Below, one piece after another: positions 1 through 7,816 of a DNA stretch of 53,157 nucleotides (position 1 is the first letter of the stretch; each line of letters begins with the position of its first letter). The notes under the pieces were generated by a model. That model searched no databases. It was not told where the DNA came from and saw nothing but the letters and a program-made list of their open reading frames with translations. The stretch covers positions 1 to 53,157 of the forward strand of contig JAJRQR010000090.1 of assembly GCA_024280145.1 (NCBI GenBank), written 5' to 3'. The DNA is from Bacteroidota bacterium (GTDB lineage: Bacteria > Bacteroidota > Bacteroidia > Flavobacteriales > Flavobacteriaceae). The translations under genes and the position numbers were made by a program.

Positions 1-43
1 CTAAACACGGGATAATTAATTAATAAAATTTAAACGAAACGCT

Positions 44-703
44 ATGTTCGCAATTGTAGAAATAGCAGGGCAGCAATTTAAAGTTGCAAAAGATCAAAAA
101 GTCTTTGTTCACCGTTTGTCAACAGAAGAAGGAAAGAAAGTGTCTTTCGATAATGTTCTTATGTTAAGCGACGGAAACAAAGTTACTATTGGCGCCCCGG
201 CTATCGATGGAGCTCAAGTAGGAGCAAAAGTCATTAAGCACCTTAAAGGTGACAAAGTTATTGTATTCAAGAAGAAAAGAAGAAAAGGATACAGAGTAAA
301 AAATGGTCACAGACAAGCACTTACAGAAATTGTAATTGAAAGTATTGTAGGCTCTGGAGCTAAAAAAGCTGCTCCTAAGAAAGAAGCAAAACCTGCTGCT
401 CCTAAAGCTGAAAAACCTGCTCCAAAAAAAACAGCACCAAAGAAATCTGCAAAAGCAGATGATCTTAAAAAGATTGAGGGTGTTGGACCAAAAGCTGCTG
501 AAGCACTTGTAAACGCAGGATTAGATACTTTTGCTAAAGTTGCAAAAGCTGATTCAGCAAAAATGAAAGAAATTTTAGCGGAAGCAAGTTCAAGATTGGC
601 TCATTTAGATCCAGGAACTTGGTCTCAACAAGCAGATTTAGCTGCTAATGGAAAATGGGACGAGTTAAAAGAATTACAAGACAAATTAGACGGAGGGAAG
701 TAA
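44..703 (+). CDS. rplU: 50S ribosomal protein L21 with C-terminal helix-hairpin-helix extension
   Basis: Large-subunit ribosomal protein that contacts 23S rRNA. Residues 1-103 match bacterial L21 from the start (MFAIVEIAGQQFKV) through the basic RNA-binding block FKKKRRKGYRVKNGHRQ. The family is normally about 103 residues; this protein has 219. The extra part is a Lys/Ala/Pro linker (about 105-138) followed by a helix-hairpin-helix-like segment (KKIEGVGPKAAEAL, about 142-155) and a helical tail. Similar L21 extensions are known in Bacteroidota. It lies 41 bp upstream of rpmA, the usual rplU-rpmA operon, and no promoter is evident in the 43 bases available upstream. Identification of the L21 core is secure; the role of the tail is unknown. 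Confidence 0.97.
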   Translation: MFAIVEIAGQQFKVAKDQKVFVHRLSTEEGKKVSFDNVLMLSDGNKVTIGAPAIDGAQVGAKVIKHLKGDKVIVFKKKRRKGYRVKNGHRQALTEIVIESIVGSGAKKAAPKKEAKPAAPKAEKPAPKKTAPKKSAKADDLKKIEGVGPKAAEALVNAGLDTFAKVAKADSAKMKEILAEASSRLAHLDPGTWSQQADLAANGKWDELKELQDKLDGGK

Positions 704-744
704 GAAGTCTCATCCAAAGTTTAACAACATAAAACTAATACAAA

Positions 745-1005
745 ATGGCTCATAAAAAAGGAGTTGGTAGTTCGAAGAATGGTAGAGAATCAGAATCGAA
801 ACGTTTAGGCGTTAAGATATTTGGTGGACAAGCTGCTATTGCTGGAAATATTATCATAAGACAAAGAGGAAACACACATTTTCCAGGTGAAAATGTATAT
901 GGTGGAAAAGATCATACACTACACGCAAAAGTGGATGGTGTTGTAAAATTCACTAAAAAAAGAAATAATAAATCATACGTTTCTATCGTACCTTTCGAGG
1001 CTTAA
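745..1005 (+). CDS. rpmA: 50S ribosomal protein L27
   Basis: Large-subunit ribosomal protein whose N-terminal arm reaches toward the peptidyl-transferase centre. The 86-residue length is normal, and the family signature is clear: N-terminal [15 protein letters not shown] and the core [13 protein letters not shown]. The N-terminus begins directly with MAHKK, so it has no cleavable Firmicutes-type leader. It is the second gene of the rplU-rpmA operon and is followed after 25 bases by a good intrinsic terminator. Confidence 0.98.
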   Translation: MAHKKGVGSSKNGRESESKRLGVKIFGGQAAIAGNIIIRQRGNTHFPGENVYGGKDHTLHAKVDGVVKFTKKRNNKSYVSIVPFEA

Positions 1006-1030
1006 GAAACTAGATTTTATCATATTTATA

Positions 1031-1068
1031 AACCTTCAGCTGGAAACAGTTGAAGGTTTTTTTGTTTT
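1031..1068 (+). terminator. Intrinsic terminator of rplU-rpmA
   Basis: Stem AACCTTCA / TGAAGGTT with an inner CTG-GAAA-CAG cap, followed by TTTTTTTGTTTT. It sits just after the rpmA stop codon. Confidence 0.88.
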
Positions 1069-1121
1069 ATTTATTAAAACGAATTTTTAAATTGTAATTT
1101 TAATTTTTTAAATTATATTTT

Positions 1122-1454
1122 ATGAAAAATAGAGCCAAACTCGTACTAGTTATAGTTTTGTTATTAGTTTCAACCCTAGAAATAGCTGCTCAAGAAATTA
1201 CCAAATACGATTTTTTAGAAGTCATTGTTATTCAAAAAGCAAATAACAGCGGAAAGATAAAACGCATTAAAGTTGAAGACCAACAATCTTTAGTTGATAA
1301 AGTAATTACGATTAAAGAACTGGAATCTATAAAATCTACTTCCGGTTTACTGAATTATATGAATAAAAACAATTGGGAGTTTATTGATAGAAAAGCCATC
1401 ACGGAACTCAATGATCCTATTTGGATGAGTTATATTTTCAGAAAACAGAAATAA
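1122..1454 (+). CDS. Small secreted protein of unknown function
   Basis: A 110-residue protein with a convincing signal peptide: basic MKNRAK, a hydrophobic stretch LVLVIVLLLVSTL, and a likely cleavage site at AAQ near residue 24. The mature part of about 86 residues is charged, with a K-rich segment (KANNSGKIKRIKVED) and one WEF motif. I recognise no family. It stands alone between the rpmA terminator and a long hairpin repeat and is convergent with ahcY. Length, signal peptide and ordinary codon use support a real gene; the function is open. Confidence 0.7.
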   Translation: MKNRAKLVLVIVLLLVSTLEIAAQEITKYDFLEVIVIQKANNSGKIKRIKVEDQQSLVDKVITIKELESIKSTSGLLNYMNKNNWEFIDRKAITELNDPIWMSYIFRKQK

Positions 1455-1465
1455 TTGTATTAAAA

Positions 1466-1529
1466 AGACCTGCTAGGTTAACTTGTCCGCCGTAGCTATT
1501 TTAGCGAAGGAGGAAAACCTAGCAGGTCT
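1466..1529 (-). repeat. Long nested hairpin repeat, probable terminator of ahcY
   Basis: The outer arms AGACCTGCTAGGTT and AACCTAGCAGGTCT form a perfect 14-bp stem. Between them lies a second partly palindromic element, TGTCCGCCGTAGC...GCGAAGGAGGA, with its own GCTA-TTT-TAGC tip. Read on the minus strand, the stem is followed by TTTTTAATAC, so it can terminate ahcY transcription. The outer hairpin resembles short extragenic repeats common in flavobacterial genomes; that the core was inserted into it is inference. Confidence 0.75.
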
Positions 1530-1583
1530 GTATATTAAACCCTAAACTCTTTCAGAGTTTCAAAAGGGTTTGTGTAGGGGTAA

Positions 1584-2894
1584 TTAGTATCTGTAATACT
1601 CAGGCTTATAGGGCCCTGCTACTTCAACACCAATATATTTAGCTTGATCTTCACGAAGTTCTGTAAGCTCAATACCAATTTTTTCAAGATGTAATTTAGC
1701 TACCTTTTCATCTAAATGCTTCGGTAACATATACACTTTGTTTTCGTAGTTATCAAGATTAGTCCAAAGCTCAATTTGTGCTAATGTTTGATTGGTAAAT
1801 GAATTACTCATTACAAAACTAGGATGTCCAGTTGCACAACCTAAGTTTACCAAACGTCCTTCCGCTAATAATATAATGTCTTTTCCGTTAACTACATATT
1901 TATCAACTTGTGGTTTGATTTCAACTTTTTCATGATTGTCATTCAACCAAGCAACATCAATTTCATTATCAAAATGACCAATATTACAAACGATGGTTTT
2001 GTCTTTCATCGCTTCAAAATGACGTCCTTGAACAATATCTTTATTTCCAGTAGTGGTAATAACAATGTCTGCTTTTCCAACTACATTTTCTAATTTTTTA
2101 ACTTCAAAACCGTCCATTGCAGCTTGTAAAGCACAAATTGGATCAATTTCAGTAACAGTAACAATACTTCCAGCTCCTTTAAATGAAGCAGCAGTTCCTT
2201 TTCCAACATCACCATAACCACAAACAACAACGCGTTTTCCAGCTAACATTACATCGGTAGCACGTCTGATAGCATCTACAGCACTTTCACGACATCCGTA
2301 TTTATTATCAAATTTAGATTTAGTAACACTATCGTTTACGTTAATTGCAGGCATTGGCAAAGTTCCTTCTTTCATTCGGTCGTATAAACGGTGAACTCCA
2401 GTAGTTGTTTCTTCACTTAAACCATTAATTCCATCTACCAATTCAGGAAAACGATCTAAAACCATATTGGTTAAATCTCCACCATCATCTAAAATCATAT
2501 TTAAAGGTTTGCGATCTTCACCAAAGAAAAGTGTTTGCTCGATACACCAATCAAATTCTTCTTCGTTCATTCCTTTCCAAGCATACACAGCAATTCCTGC
2601 ATCTGCAATCGCAGCAGCAGCTTGATCTTGTGTTGAAAATATATTACAAGAACTCCAAGTAACTTCAGCTCCAAGAGCGATTAATGTTTCAATTAGTACT
2701 GCCGTTTGGATGGTCATATGAAGACATCCTGCAATACGAGCTCCTTTTAAAGGTTGTTCGTTTTTGTATTCTTCACGAAGCGACATTAAACCTGGCATTT
2801 CTGCTTCGGCAAGTTCGATTTCTTTTCTTCCCCAGCTAGCTAAAGATATATCTTTAACTTTATTGGCAATGTAAGGTGTTGTTTTTGTTGACAT
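1584..2894 (-). CDS. ahcY: Adenosylhomocysteinase (S-adenosylhomocysteine hydrolase)
   Basis: NAD-dependent cytosolic enzyme that splits S-adenosylhomocysteine into adenosine and homocysteine, relieving product inhibition of SAM-dependent methyltransferases. The 436-residue length is normal. Visible signatures are the substrate-domain segment [17 protein letters not shown], the NAD-binding Rossmann motif [14 protein letters not shown] near residue 222, [11 protein letters not shown], and the C-terminal PYKPEYYRY that completes the neighbouring active site. It is transcribed alone, divergent from the PPTase gene, from a TAttTTTG-type promoter with a leader of about 90 bases containing two hairpins. 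Confidence 0.98.
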   Translation of the reverse strand: MSTKTTPYIANKVKDISLASWGRKEIELAEAEMPGLMSLREEYKNEQPLKGARIAGCLHMTIQTAVLIETLIALGAEVTWSSCNIFSTQDQAAAAIADAGIAVYAWKGMNEEEFDWCIEQTLFFGEDRKPLNMILDDGGDLTNMVLDRFPELVDGINGLSEETTTGVHRLYDRMKEGTLPMPAINVNDSVTKSKFDNKYGCRESAVDAIRRATDVMLAGKRVVVCGYGDVGKGTAASFKGAGSIVTVTEIDPICALQAAMDGFEVKKLENVVGKADIVITTTGNKDIVQGRHFEAMKDKTIVCNIGHFDNEIDVAWLNDNHEKVEIKPQVDKYVVNGKDIILLAEGRLVNLGCATGHPSFVMSNSFTNQTLAQIELWTNLDNYENKVYMLPKHLDEKVAKLHLEKIGIELTELREDQAKYIGVEVAGPYKPEYYRY

Positions 2895-2908
2895 AAAAAT
2901 TTATTTTA

Positions 2909-2964
2909 TTCCCACGAAAGTGAGAAACTTGTTATTATATTTACATTTCCGAGAAAACGGAAAT
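2909..2964 (-). promoter_or_regulatory. Two hairpins in the ahcY leader
   Basis: Two stem-loops lie between the predicted ahcY promoter and its ATG: ATTTCCG / CGGAAAT (2945-2964) and TTCCCAC-GAAA-GTGAGAA (2909-2926, one G.T pair when read as minus-strand RNA). The second resembles the widespread extragenic palindrome TTCCC(N)8GGGAA. They could be leader structures or simply repeats; no known SAH or SAM riboswitch consensus was recognised. Confidence 0.4.
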
Positions 2965-2986
2965 CTGATTCATTAATTTCAGTTTG

Positions 2987-2994
2987 CAAAAATA
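2987..2994 (-). promoter_or_regulatory. Predicted -7 element of ahcY
   Basis: On the minus strand this reads TATTTTTG, matching the Bacteroidota -7 consensus TAnnTTTG, about 92 bases upstream of the ahcY ATG. No clear -33 TTG is present. Confidence 0.5.
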
Positions 2995-3015
2995 CACATT
3001 ATACTTTAATAATAA

Positions 3016-3663
3016 ATGTCTCTTTACAAAACTATAACAGTAAATTCTACAACTAAAGTGCTCATTTGGAAGATTGAAGAGTCTTACGACGCGCTATTTA
3101 AGGAAATCACTCTAACGGATAGAAGTTTAGCTAGGGTTAATAAAATGAAAAGTGAGTTGCATCAAAGGGGTTTTTTAAGTGTTCGCCATTTGTTGGCTGC
3201 GGAAGGTTATACCGACCATGATTTGTATTATGATGAAAACGGAAAGCCACATCTTACCAATGGAAAACATATTTCGATTACCCATTCATTTATATTTTCG
3301 GCAATTATTATTAGCGATATTGAAGTGGGAATTGATGTGGAAAAGAAACGAGAGAAAATTATAAAAATCGCTCATAAATTTACAGAAATAGACGAATATC
3401 AGAAACTCAATTATAAAGATGTAATTATCCGAAAGCTAACCATAGTTTGGTGTGCAAAAGAATCTCTTTATAAAAGTTTTAATAGAGTAGGATTGACCTT
3501 TTTAAATCATATTTATGTAGAGGATTTTAGTTTGTATTACAACCAAACAACTGCCAATGTAAATTTTGAAGATAAGGAAGAAGAATACGATGTTTGGTTT
3601 TTAGAATTTGAAGGGTTTACTTGTGCATATGCACTGTTAAATGAAAGAAAGAAGAATGACTAA
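3016..3663 (+). CDS. 4'-phosphopantetheinyl transferase, Sfp-type
   Basis: Transfers the phosphopantetheine arm of CoA to a serine of acyl-carrier or peptidyl-carrier proteins. The 215-residue protein has the two Sfp-superfamily signatures: GIDVEKKRE near residue 107, supplying the Mg-binding Asp, and WCAKESLYK near residue 154, the W-x-x-KE-x-x-K motif. The segment ISITHSF precedes the first. The gene overlaps the next one (GGGP synthase) by a few bases, so the two are probably cotranscribed. Its carrier-protein partner cannot be told from this window. Confidence 0.9.
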   Translation: MSLYKTITVNSTTKVLIWKIEESYDALFKEITLTDRSLARVNKMKSELHQRGFLSVRHLLAAEGYTDHDLYYDENGKPHLTNGKHISITHSFIFSAIIISDIEVGIDVEKKREKIIKIAHKFTEIDEYQKLNYKDVIIRKLTIVWCAKESLYKSFNRVGLTFLNHIYVEDFSLYYNQTTANVNFEDKEEEYDVWFLEFEGFTCAYALLNERKKND

Positions 3664-4387
3664 TTCAATTTATCAATCCATTCTTTCTGAAACATCTAAA
3701 GGTAAAAAGCTACTTGCCATATTAATTGATCCAGATGTTTTTCAACTTGCTAAAACGGTGGAATATTTAGATCAAATTCCTAAAGAAACCACACATATTT
3801 TTGTTGGAGGCAGTACTGTTGAAATTGGTAAAACGGAAACTACTGTTTCAGAAATTAAAAAGAACACATCGATTCCAATTCTATTATTTCCTGGAGATGT
3901 TTCTCAAATAACTAATAAAGCAGATGGCTTGTTGTTTTTGTCGCTATTTTCAGGTAGAAATCCAGAATATTTAATAGAGCAACAAGTAAAAGCAGTTTCA
4001 AAACTTAGAAAAAGTAATCTTGAAGTAATCTCAACCGGATATATTTTAATTGATGGAGGAACTATTTCTGCAGTGGAAAGAGTGAGCAAAACCAAACCGA
4101 TTTCTCAAAAAAACAGTCAAGAAATAGTTGATACTTCAGTAGCAGGAGAGTTATTAGGAAGTAATCTTATATATTTAGAAGCTGGAAGTGGTGCAAAAGT
4201 TCCTGTTCACCCAGAAATTATTTCAGCAGTAAAAAAAGAAATCAATATTCCATTAATAGTTGGAGGAGGAATTAAAACCGAAAAACAGAAACAAGAAGCT
4301 TATCAAGCAGGAGCCGATTTAGTGGTGATGGGAACAGCTTTTGAAAATAAAATAATAATGTCTGGTCGAGCGCAGTCGAGACCTTAA
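3656..4387 (+). CDS. Geranylgeranylglyceryl phosphate synthase-like protein (PcrB/GGGPS family)
   Basis: TIM-barrel prenyltransferase that joins glycerol-1-phosphate to a polyprenyl diphosphate. Bacteroidota carry a GGGPS group related to archaeal enzymes. Signatures are AILIDPDV near the N-terminus, FVGGSTVE, STGYILIDGG, LEAGSGA and IVGGGI, which outline the phosphate- and prenyl-binding loops. I chose the ATG at 3656 (MTNSIYQ), preceded by GAAAGAAAGAAG, over the track start at 3641. The last residues, MSGRAQSRP, are unusual: they are encoded by a repeat element (GGTCGAGCGCAGTCGAGACC) that appears to have replaced the native C-terminus. The catalytic core is intact. Confidence 0.9.
   Translation: MTNSIYQSILSETSKGKKLLAILIDPDVFQLAKTVEYLDQIPKETTHIFVGGSTVEIGKTETTVSEIKKNTSIPILLFPGDVSQITNKADGLLFLSLFSGRNPEYLIEQQVKAVSKLRKSNLEVISTGYILIDGGTISAVERVSKTKPISQKNSQEIVDTSVAGELLGSNLIYLEAGSGAKVPVHPEIISAVKKEINIPLIVGGGIKTEKQKQEAYQAGADLVVMGTAFENKIIMSGRAQSRP
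4364..4383. repeat. GAGCGCAGTCGA-type short repeat inside the end of the GGGPS gene
   Basis: GGTCGAGCGCAGTCGAGACC is a GC-rich, partly palindromic 20-mer in an AT-rich gene and encodes the final codons plus part of the stop context. A related copy, TTGAGCGGAGTCGAAA, lies at 25092-25107. The shared core is GAGCG-AGTCGA. Confidence 0.65.
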
Positions 4388-4438
4388 TAAGTTAAGTATA
4401 AGATTTAATTACTAAAAAAAATAAGAGTTAATAATAAA

Positions 4439-5146
4439 ATGAGCACAATTTTAGACTTCTTTCTAGAACCTTATTTAAACGCTTCTGCCTTAAATATTTC
4501 TTTGGAATTAATCGCAGCAGTTTTTGGGATTATTAGTGTTTTTTATGCCAAAAAAGAAAATATTTTAGTCTATCCAACAGGAATAATTAGTACAGGTCTT
4601 TACGTGTATTTATTATCGCAATGGGCATTATATGGTGATTTAATTATTAATATTTATTATACATTAATGAGTTTGTATGGTTGGTATATGTGGACTCGTA
4701 TTTCAGAAAAATCGCATACACATATAAAAATTACTCGAACAAATAATCAAGATAAACTCAAGGCTTTTGCTATTTTTGTCTTCACGGCAATTTTTGTGAT
4801 TGTGGTGTATCGATATTATAAAGTGATGCCCGATTTAGGCTTTTCAGAAAGTATTCAATATGCTTTTGAAAAAATAAATTCGGGTAATTTAATTGAATTT
4901 AGAAAAGCAACACCGTATTTAGATACTTTTACGACTGCAGCGGCGTTTGTTGCTATGTGGTTAATGGCAAATAAAAAAATTGAAAACTGGATATTTTGGA
5001 TAATTACCAATGTAGTTTCTATTCCGCTTTATTTTGTGAAGGGCTATGGTTTTACAGGAATTCAATACCTTATATTTTTAGTCTTAGCATTTTTAGGATA
5101 TAACGAATGGAAAAAAAGCTTAAACAAGAAAAATCAAATTGTATAA
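4439..5146 (+). CDS. pnuC: PnuC-family vitamin transporter (nicotinamide riboside or thiamine)
   Basis: Integral inner-membrane facilitator of the PnuC family, which moves unphosphorylated vitamins that are then trapped by phosphorylation. The 235-residue protein has about seven hydrophobic segments and family features such as the LYGWYMW aromatic motif near residue 79, YPTGIISTGLYVYLL and NVVSIPLYFVKG. The next gene starts inside its 3' end (40-base overlap) and encodes a NadR-like kinase, which argues for nicotinamide riboside. However, the cluster is closely followed by a TPP-riboswitch-controlled TonB receptor, and Bacteroidota use PnuC relatives (PnuT) for thiamine. Family assignment is secure; the substrate is not. 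Confidence 0.88.
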   Translation: MSTILDFFLEPYLNASALNISLELIAAVFGIISVFYAKKENILVYPTGIISTGLYVYLLSQWALYGDLIINIYYTLMSLYGWYMWTRISEKSHTHIKITRTNNQDKLKAFAIFVFTAIFVIVVYRYYKVMPDLGFSESIQYAFEKINSGNLIEFRKATPYLDTFTTAAAFVAMWLMANKKIENWIFWIITNVVSIPLYFVKGYGFTGIQYLIFLVLAFLGYNEWKKSLNKKNQIV

Positions 5147-5676
5147 AAGTCGTATTGTTTGGCCCAGAATCTACTGGAAAAACAACTTTGGCAAAACAAT
5201 TAGCTCGTCATTACAATTCAGTTTGGGTGCCAGAATACGCTCGCCAATATCTTCAGAAAAAATGGAATAACGAACGAAAAACCTGCGAGCAATCCGATTT
5301 GCTTCCTATTGCAATTGGACAAATGAAGTTAGAAAATACTTCGGCTCAAAAAACAGATTCTGTTTTAATTTGTGACACTGATTTATTAGAAACAAAAGTA
5401 TATTCCGAAGAGTATTATTCGGGTAAGTGTGATCCTTTATTGGATAAATATGCAGTTGAAAACACCTACGATTTGTATTTGCTAACCTATATTGATACTC
5501 CTTGGGAGGCAGACGATTTAAGGGATAAACCAGAAGAAAGAGAGGAGATGTTTGCCGCATTTGAAAAAGCTTTACAAAATAATAACAGGCCTTATATTAT
5601 TTTAAAAGGTGATAAAAAAGAACGATTAGAAAAAGCGGTAAATCATATTGATGAAATTTTAAATAAACGGAAGTGA
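5107..5676 (+). CDS. NadR-like P-loop kinase (ribosylnicotinamide kinase domain only)
   Basis: ATP-binding protein matching the C-terminal kinase domain of NadR. Walker A is GPESTGKTTLAKQL at about residues 19-32; then come VPEYARQYL, CDTDLLETKVYSE, and the lid-like IDTPWEADDLRDKPEER. The 189-residue length covers the kinase only; the NMN adenylyltransferase and DNA-binding parts of enterobacterial NadR are absent. It would phosphorylate the vitamin imported by the overlapping PnuC-family protein. The start lies 40 bases inside pnuC, suggesting translational coupling. Nicotinamide riboside is the default substrate; a role on thiamine is a less likely alternative raised by the neighbourhood. 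Confidence 0.85.
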   Translation: MEKKLKQEKSNCIKVVLFGPESTGKTTLAKQLARHYNSVWVPEYARQYLQKKWNNERKTCEQSDLLPIAIGQMKLENTSAQKTDSVLICDTDLLETKVYSEEYYSGKCDPLLDKYAVENTYDLYLLTYIDTPWEADDLRDKPEEREEMFAAFEKALQNNNRPYIILKGDKKERLEKAVNHIDEILNKRK

Positions 5677-7205
5677 ATCTTACAAAAGAAGACATAAAAT
5701 ACTTTAAAGAACACGGATTAACACTTGAAAAAGTATATAGACAACTAGAAGCATTCTCATTGGGAATCCCATTTGTAAATATTATAACTGCTGCTTCAAT
5801 TGGTAATGGTATTGAGCAAATTTCAGCCGAAAATCAGCAAAAATTAATCGATTTTTATGAAGACAAAAAAGACAAAAAAGAGATAGTGACCTTTGTTCCT
5901 GCTTCGGGAGCTGCACCAAGAATGTTTAAGTTTTTATATGAATTTTTAGAGGAATATACCCCAGACGAATTAAAATATAATACCTATATAAAAAGTGGTG
6001 ATCATGAAATGCTTACTACTTTTATTAATTCAGTTCGAGATTTTGCTTTTTTAAATACTGTAAGAAAAAAAATTAGAGATAATTATCCTGATTTTAAACA
6101 CGGTACAAAAGGGGTTAGAGCGTATTTATTTGTAAAAACAATGTTGGAAGAAAAGGGATTGAATTACGGCAATTTGCCAAAAGGATTAATACCGTTTCAT
6201 AGATATAAAAAATATTCGACTACAGCTTTTGAAGAACATTTATATGAATCTGCTTTTTATGCTTCAGTAAATAAAAACGCCTATTTACATTTTACATTTT
6301 CAAAAAAACATGTTTTATTTTTTAAAGAAGAATTTGAGGCCGTAAAAAAACGGGTTTCAAAGAAAACAAAAACAGAATTTCATATTTCTTATTCTTTTCA
6401 GAAAAAAGAAACCGACACTATTGCTGTAAATAGGGACAATACTCTTTTTCGTGATGCTAAAGAAAATGCAGCTCTTCGACCTTCTGGTCACGGCGCATTA
6501 ATAGAGAATTTAAATGAAATTGATGCCGATATTATTTTTATTAAAAACATTGACAATGTGGTCGCAGAAGAATATGTAGAGAAAATTGCGTTTTATAAAA
6601 AGGTGCTAGCGGGGAAATTACTTTGGTTACAAGAAAAAGTTTTTAGCTATTTAAAATTATTAAAAAACGAGGAAGTTTCCGTCGAAAAAATTAGTGAAAT
6701 AAAATCTTTTTTATGGAATGAATTAAATATAAAAGAATCTCCAAGTGACTCAAAACTTATTTTTGAAATTCTTAACAGACCACTTCGTGTTTGTGGGCTT
6801 GTGAAAAATACAGGTGCTCCCGGTGGAGGTCCATTTTGGGTTACAAATGATGAAGAAGTAACAAGTCTTCAAATTGTTGAAATGGCTCAAATAAATCCAA
6901 CCGATCAACGATGTCAGTCTATAATAAAAGAAGCAACCCATTTTAATCCTGTAGATATTGTTTGTGGAGTTCGGGACTATAAAGGGGAAAAGTTTGATTT
7001 GACTAACTATATAGATCCAAATTCGGGAATTATTTCTGAAAAATCACAAGATGGAAAACCATTAAAAGCTTTAGAATTACCCGGCTTATGGAATGGTGCA
7101 ATGGCATATTGGAATTCGGCTTTTGTTGAGGTACCTTTATTAACTTTTAATCCTGTAAAAACAGTTAATGATTTGTTGCAAAAGGAACATCGACCCAATG
7201 CTTAA
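5673..7205 (+). CDS. DUF4301 family protein
   Basis: A 510-residue protein, without signal peptide or membrane segments, that matches the Bacteroidota family DUF4301. Conserved-looking stretches are FVPASGAAPRMFKFL near residue 75, RPSGHGALIENLNEIDADIIFIKNIDN around 266-290, and NTGAPGGGPFWV near 378. The sequence resembles sugar-nucleotidyltransferase-like proteins (a GAAPRM loop, then a D-x-D region), but no reaction is established. The start is GTG, overlapping the previous stop as GTGA, so it belongs to the pnuC operon. Family call is firm, function unknown. Confidence 0.85.
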   Translation: MNLTKEDIKYFKEHGLTLEKVYRQLEAFSLGIPFVNIITAASIGNGIEQISAENQQKLIDFYEDKKDKKEIVTFVPASGAAPRMFKFLYEFLEEYTPDELKYNTYIKSGDHEMLTTFINSVRDFAFLNTVRKKIRDNYPDFKHGTKGVRAYLFVKTMLEEKGLNYGNLPKGLIPFHRYKKYSTTAFEEHLYESAFYASVNKNAYLHFTFSKKHVLFFKEEFEAVKKRVSKKTKTEFHISYSFQKKETDTIAVNRDNTLFRDAKENAALRPSGHGALIENLNEIDADIIFIKNIDNVVAEEYVEKIAFYKKVLAGKLLWLQEKVFSYLKLLKNEEVSVEKISEIKSFLWNELNIKESPSDSKLIFEILNRPLRVCGLVKNTGAPGGGPFWVTNDEEVTSLQIVEMAQINPTDQRCQSIIKEATHFNPVDIVCGVRDYKGEKFDLTNYIDPNSGIISEKSQDGKPLKALELPGLWNGAMAYWNSAFVEVPLLTFNPVKTVNDLLQKEHRPNA

Positions 7206-7235
7206 ATTTTTAATATAGTAAAGAGAAATTGAAAA

Positions 7236-7640
7236 ATGAATACTGAAATTATTCTAAACGAATTGGAATTTAAAGCTGTTAGAAGTAGCGGTCCAGGAGG
7301 ACAACACGTTAATAAAACAGCTTCAAAAGTGGAGGTAAGCTTTCATGTTCAAAACTCTAAGGGTCTTTCAGAGGAAGAAAAAGAATTACTACTTCAAAAG
7401 CTTTCTGGGAAAATTTCTGCCGAAGGATTTTTAAAATTAACTTCAAGTGAAACAAGAAGTCAGCATAAGAATAAAGACTTAGTCATAGATAAACTTTTGG
7501 TTCTTTTAAAAGAAAATTCAAAAAAACAAAAGCCTAGAAAAAAGACAAAACCATCAAAATCTTCTATTGTAAAAAGACTCAAGTCTAAAAAAAACCAAGC
7601 ACTTAAAAAAGTAAATAGGAAGCCTCCTAAAATTGATTAA
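7236..7640 (+). CDS. arfB: Alternative ribosome-rescue factor, ArfB/YaeJ-like peptidyl-tRNA hydrolase
   Basis: Small release-factor-like protein that hydrolyses peptidyl-tRNA on stalled ribosomes. The GGQ motif is in SSGPGGQHVNKTASKVEV (residues 17-34), as in domain 3 of class I release factors, and codon-recognition domains are absent. The C-terminal third is a very basic tail (KKQKPRKKTKPSKSS...) like the one ArfB places in the empty mRNA channel. The 134-residue length is typical. It follows DUF4301 by 30 bases and ends just before the TPP-riboswitch promoter. Confidence 0.92.
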   Translation: MNTEIILNELEFKAVRSSGPGGQHVNKTASKVEVSFHVQNSKGLSEEEKELLLQKLSGKISAEGFLKLTSSETRSQHKNKDLVIDKLLVLLKENSKKQKPRKKTKPSKSSIVKRLKSKKNQALKKVNRKPPKID

Positions 7641-7645
7641 TTAAC

Positions 7646-7653
7646 TATATTTG
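7646..7653 (+). promoter_or_regulatory. Predicted -7 element of the TPP-riboswitch transcript
   Basis: TATATTTG matches TAnnTTTG directly after the arfB stop codon and about 9 bases before the first riboswitch stem. No convincing -33 TTG is at the expected distance. Confidence 0.5.
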
Positions 7654-7659
7654 CATTAT

Positions 7660-7755
7660 CTCAAAGGGGTGCTGAAAGTCTGATATTTATTCAGAATGAA
7701 GCTGAGATTATACCCATAGAACCTGGAACAGGTAATGCTGTTTAGGAAACGAAAG
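7660..7755 (+). ncRNA. TPP (thiamine pyrophosphate) riboswitch
   Basis: The thi-box core is present in order: AAAGGGGTGC (7664-7673), a variable hairpin GTCTGATATTTATTCAGAA, GCTGAGAT, ACCC, GAACCTG, then AGGTAATGC and the closing TTTAGGAAAC. GGGGT pairs with ACCC (P2), and AACCTG...CAGGT forms P4/P5. It lies in the 5' leader of the TonB-dependent receptor gene, which makes thiamine-responsive control of that receptor very likely. Confidence 0.93.
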
Positions 7756-7799
7756 GAAATCCTTTCCAAATAAAAAACAAAAAACAATTCCCCCTTTTG

Positions 7800-7816
7800 T
7801 TTGTAACGTTTACAAA
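7800..7816 (+). promoter_or_regulatory. Hairpin overlapping the start codon of the TonB receptor gene
   Basis: TTTGTAA-CGT-TTACAAA is a 7-bp inverted repeat ending on the A of the ATG. It could hide the start codon in the mRNA and so form part of the riboswitch expression platform, or it could be a DNA operator. Confidence 0.4.

Noticed and set aside
1908-2093. Antisense and alternate-frame ORFs such as 1908-2093, 3179-3364, 3904-4095, 8132-8332, 13112-13384, 15187-15453, 32785-33081
   Set aside because: They lie wholly inside well-identified genes in other frames and show no domain, signal peptide or start context of their own.
2895-2990. SAH or SAM riboswitch upstream of ahcY
   Set aside because: Two hairpins are present, but I could not find the conserved core of any known SAH/SAM class; one hairpin looks like an extragenic palindrome.
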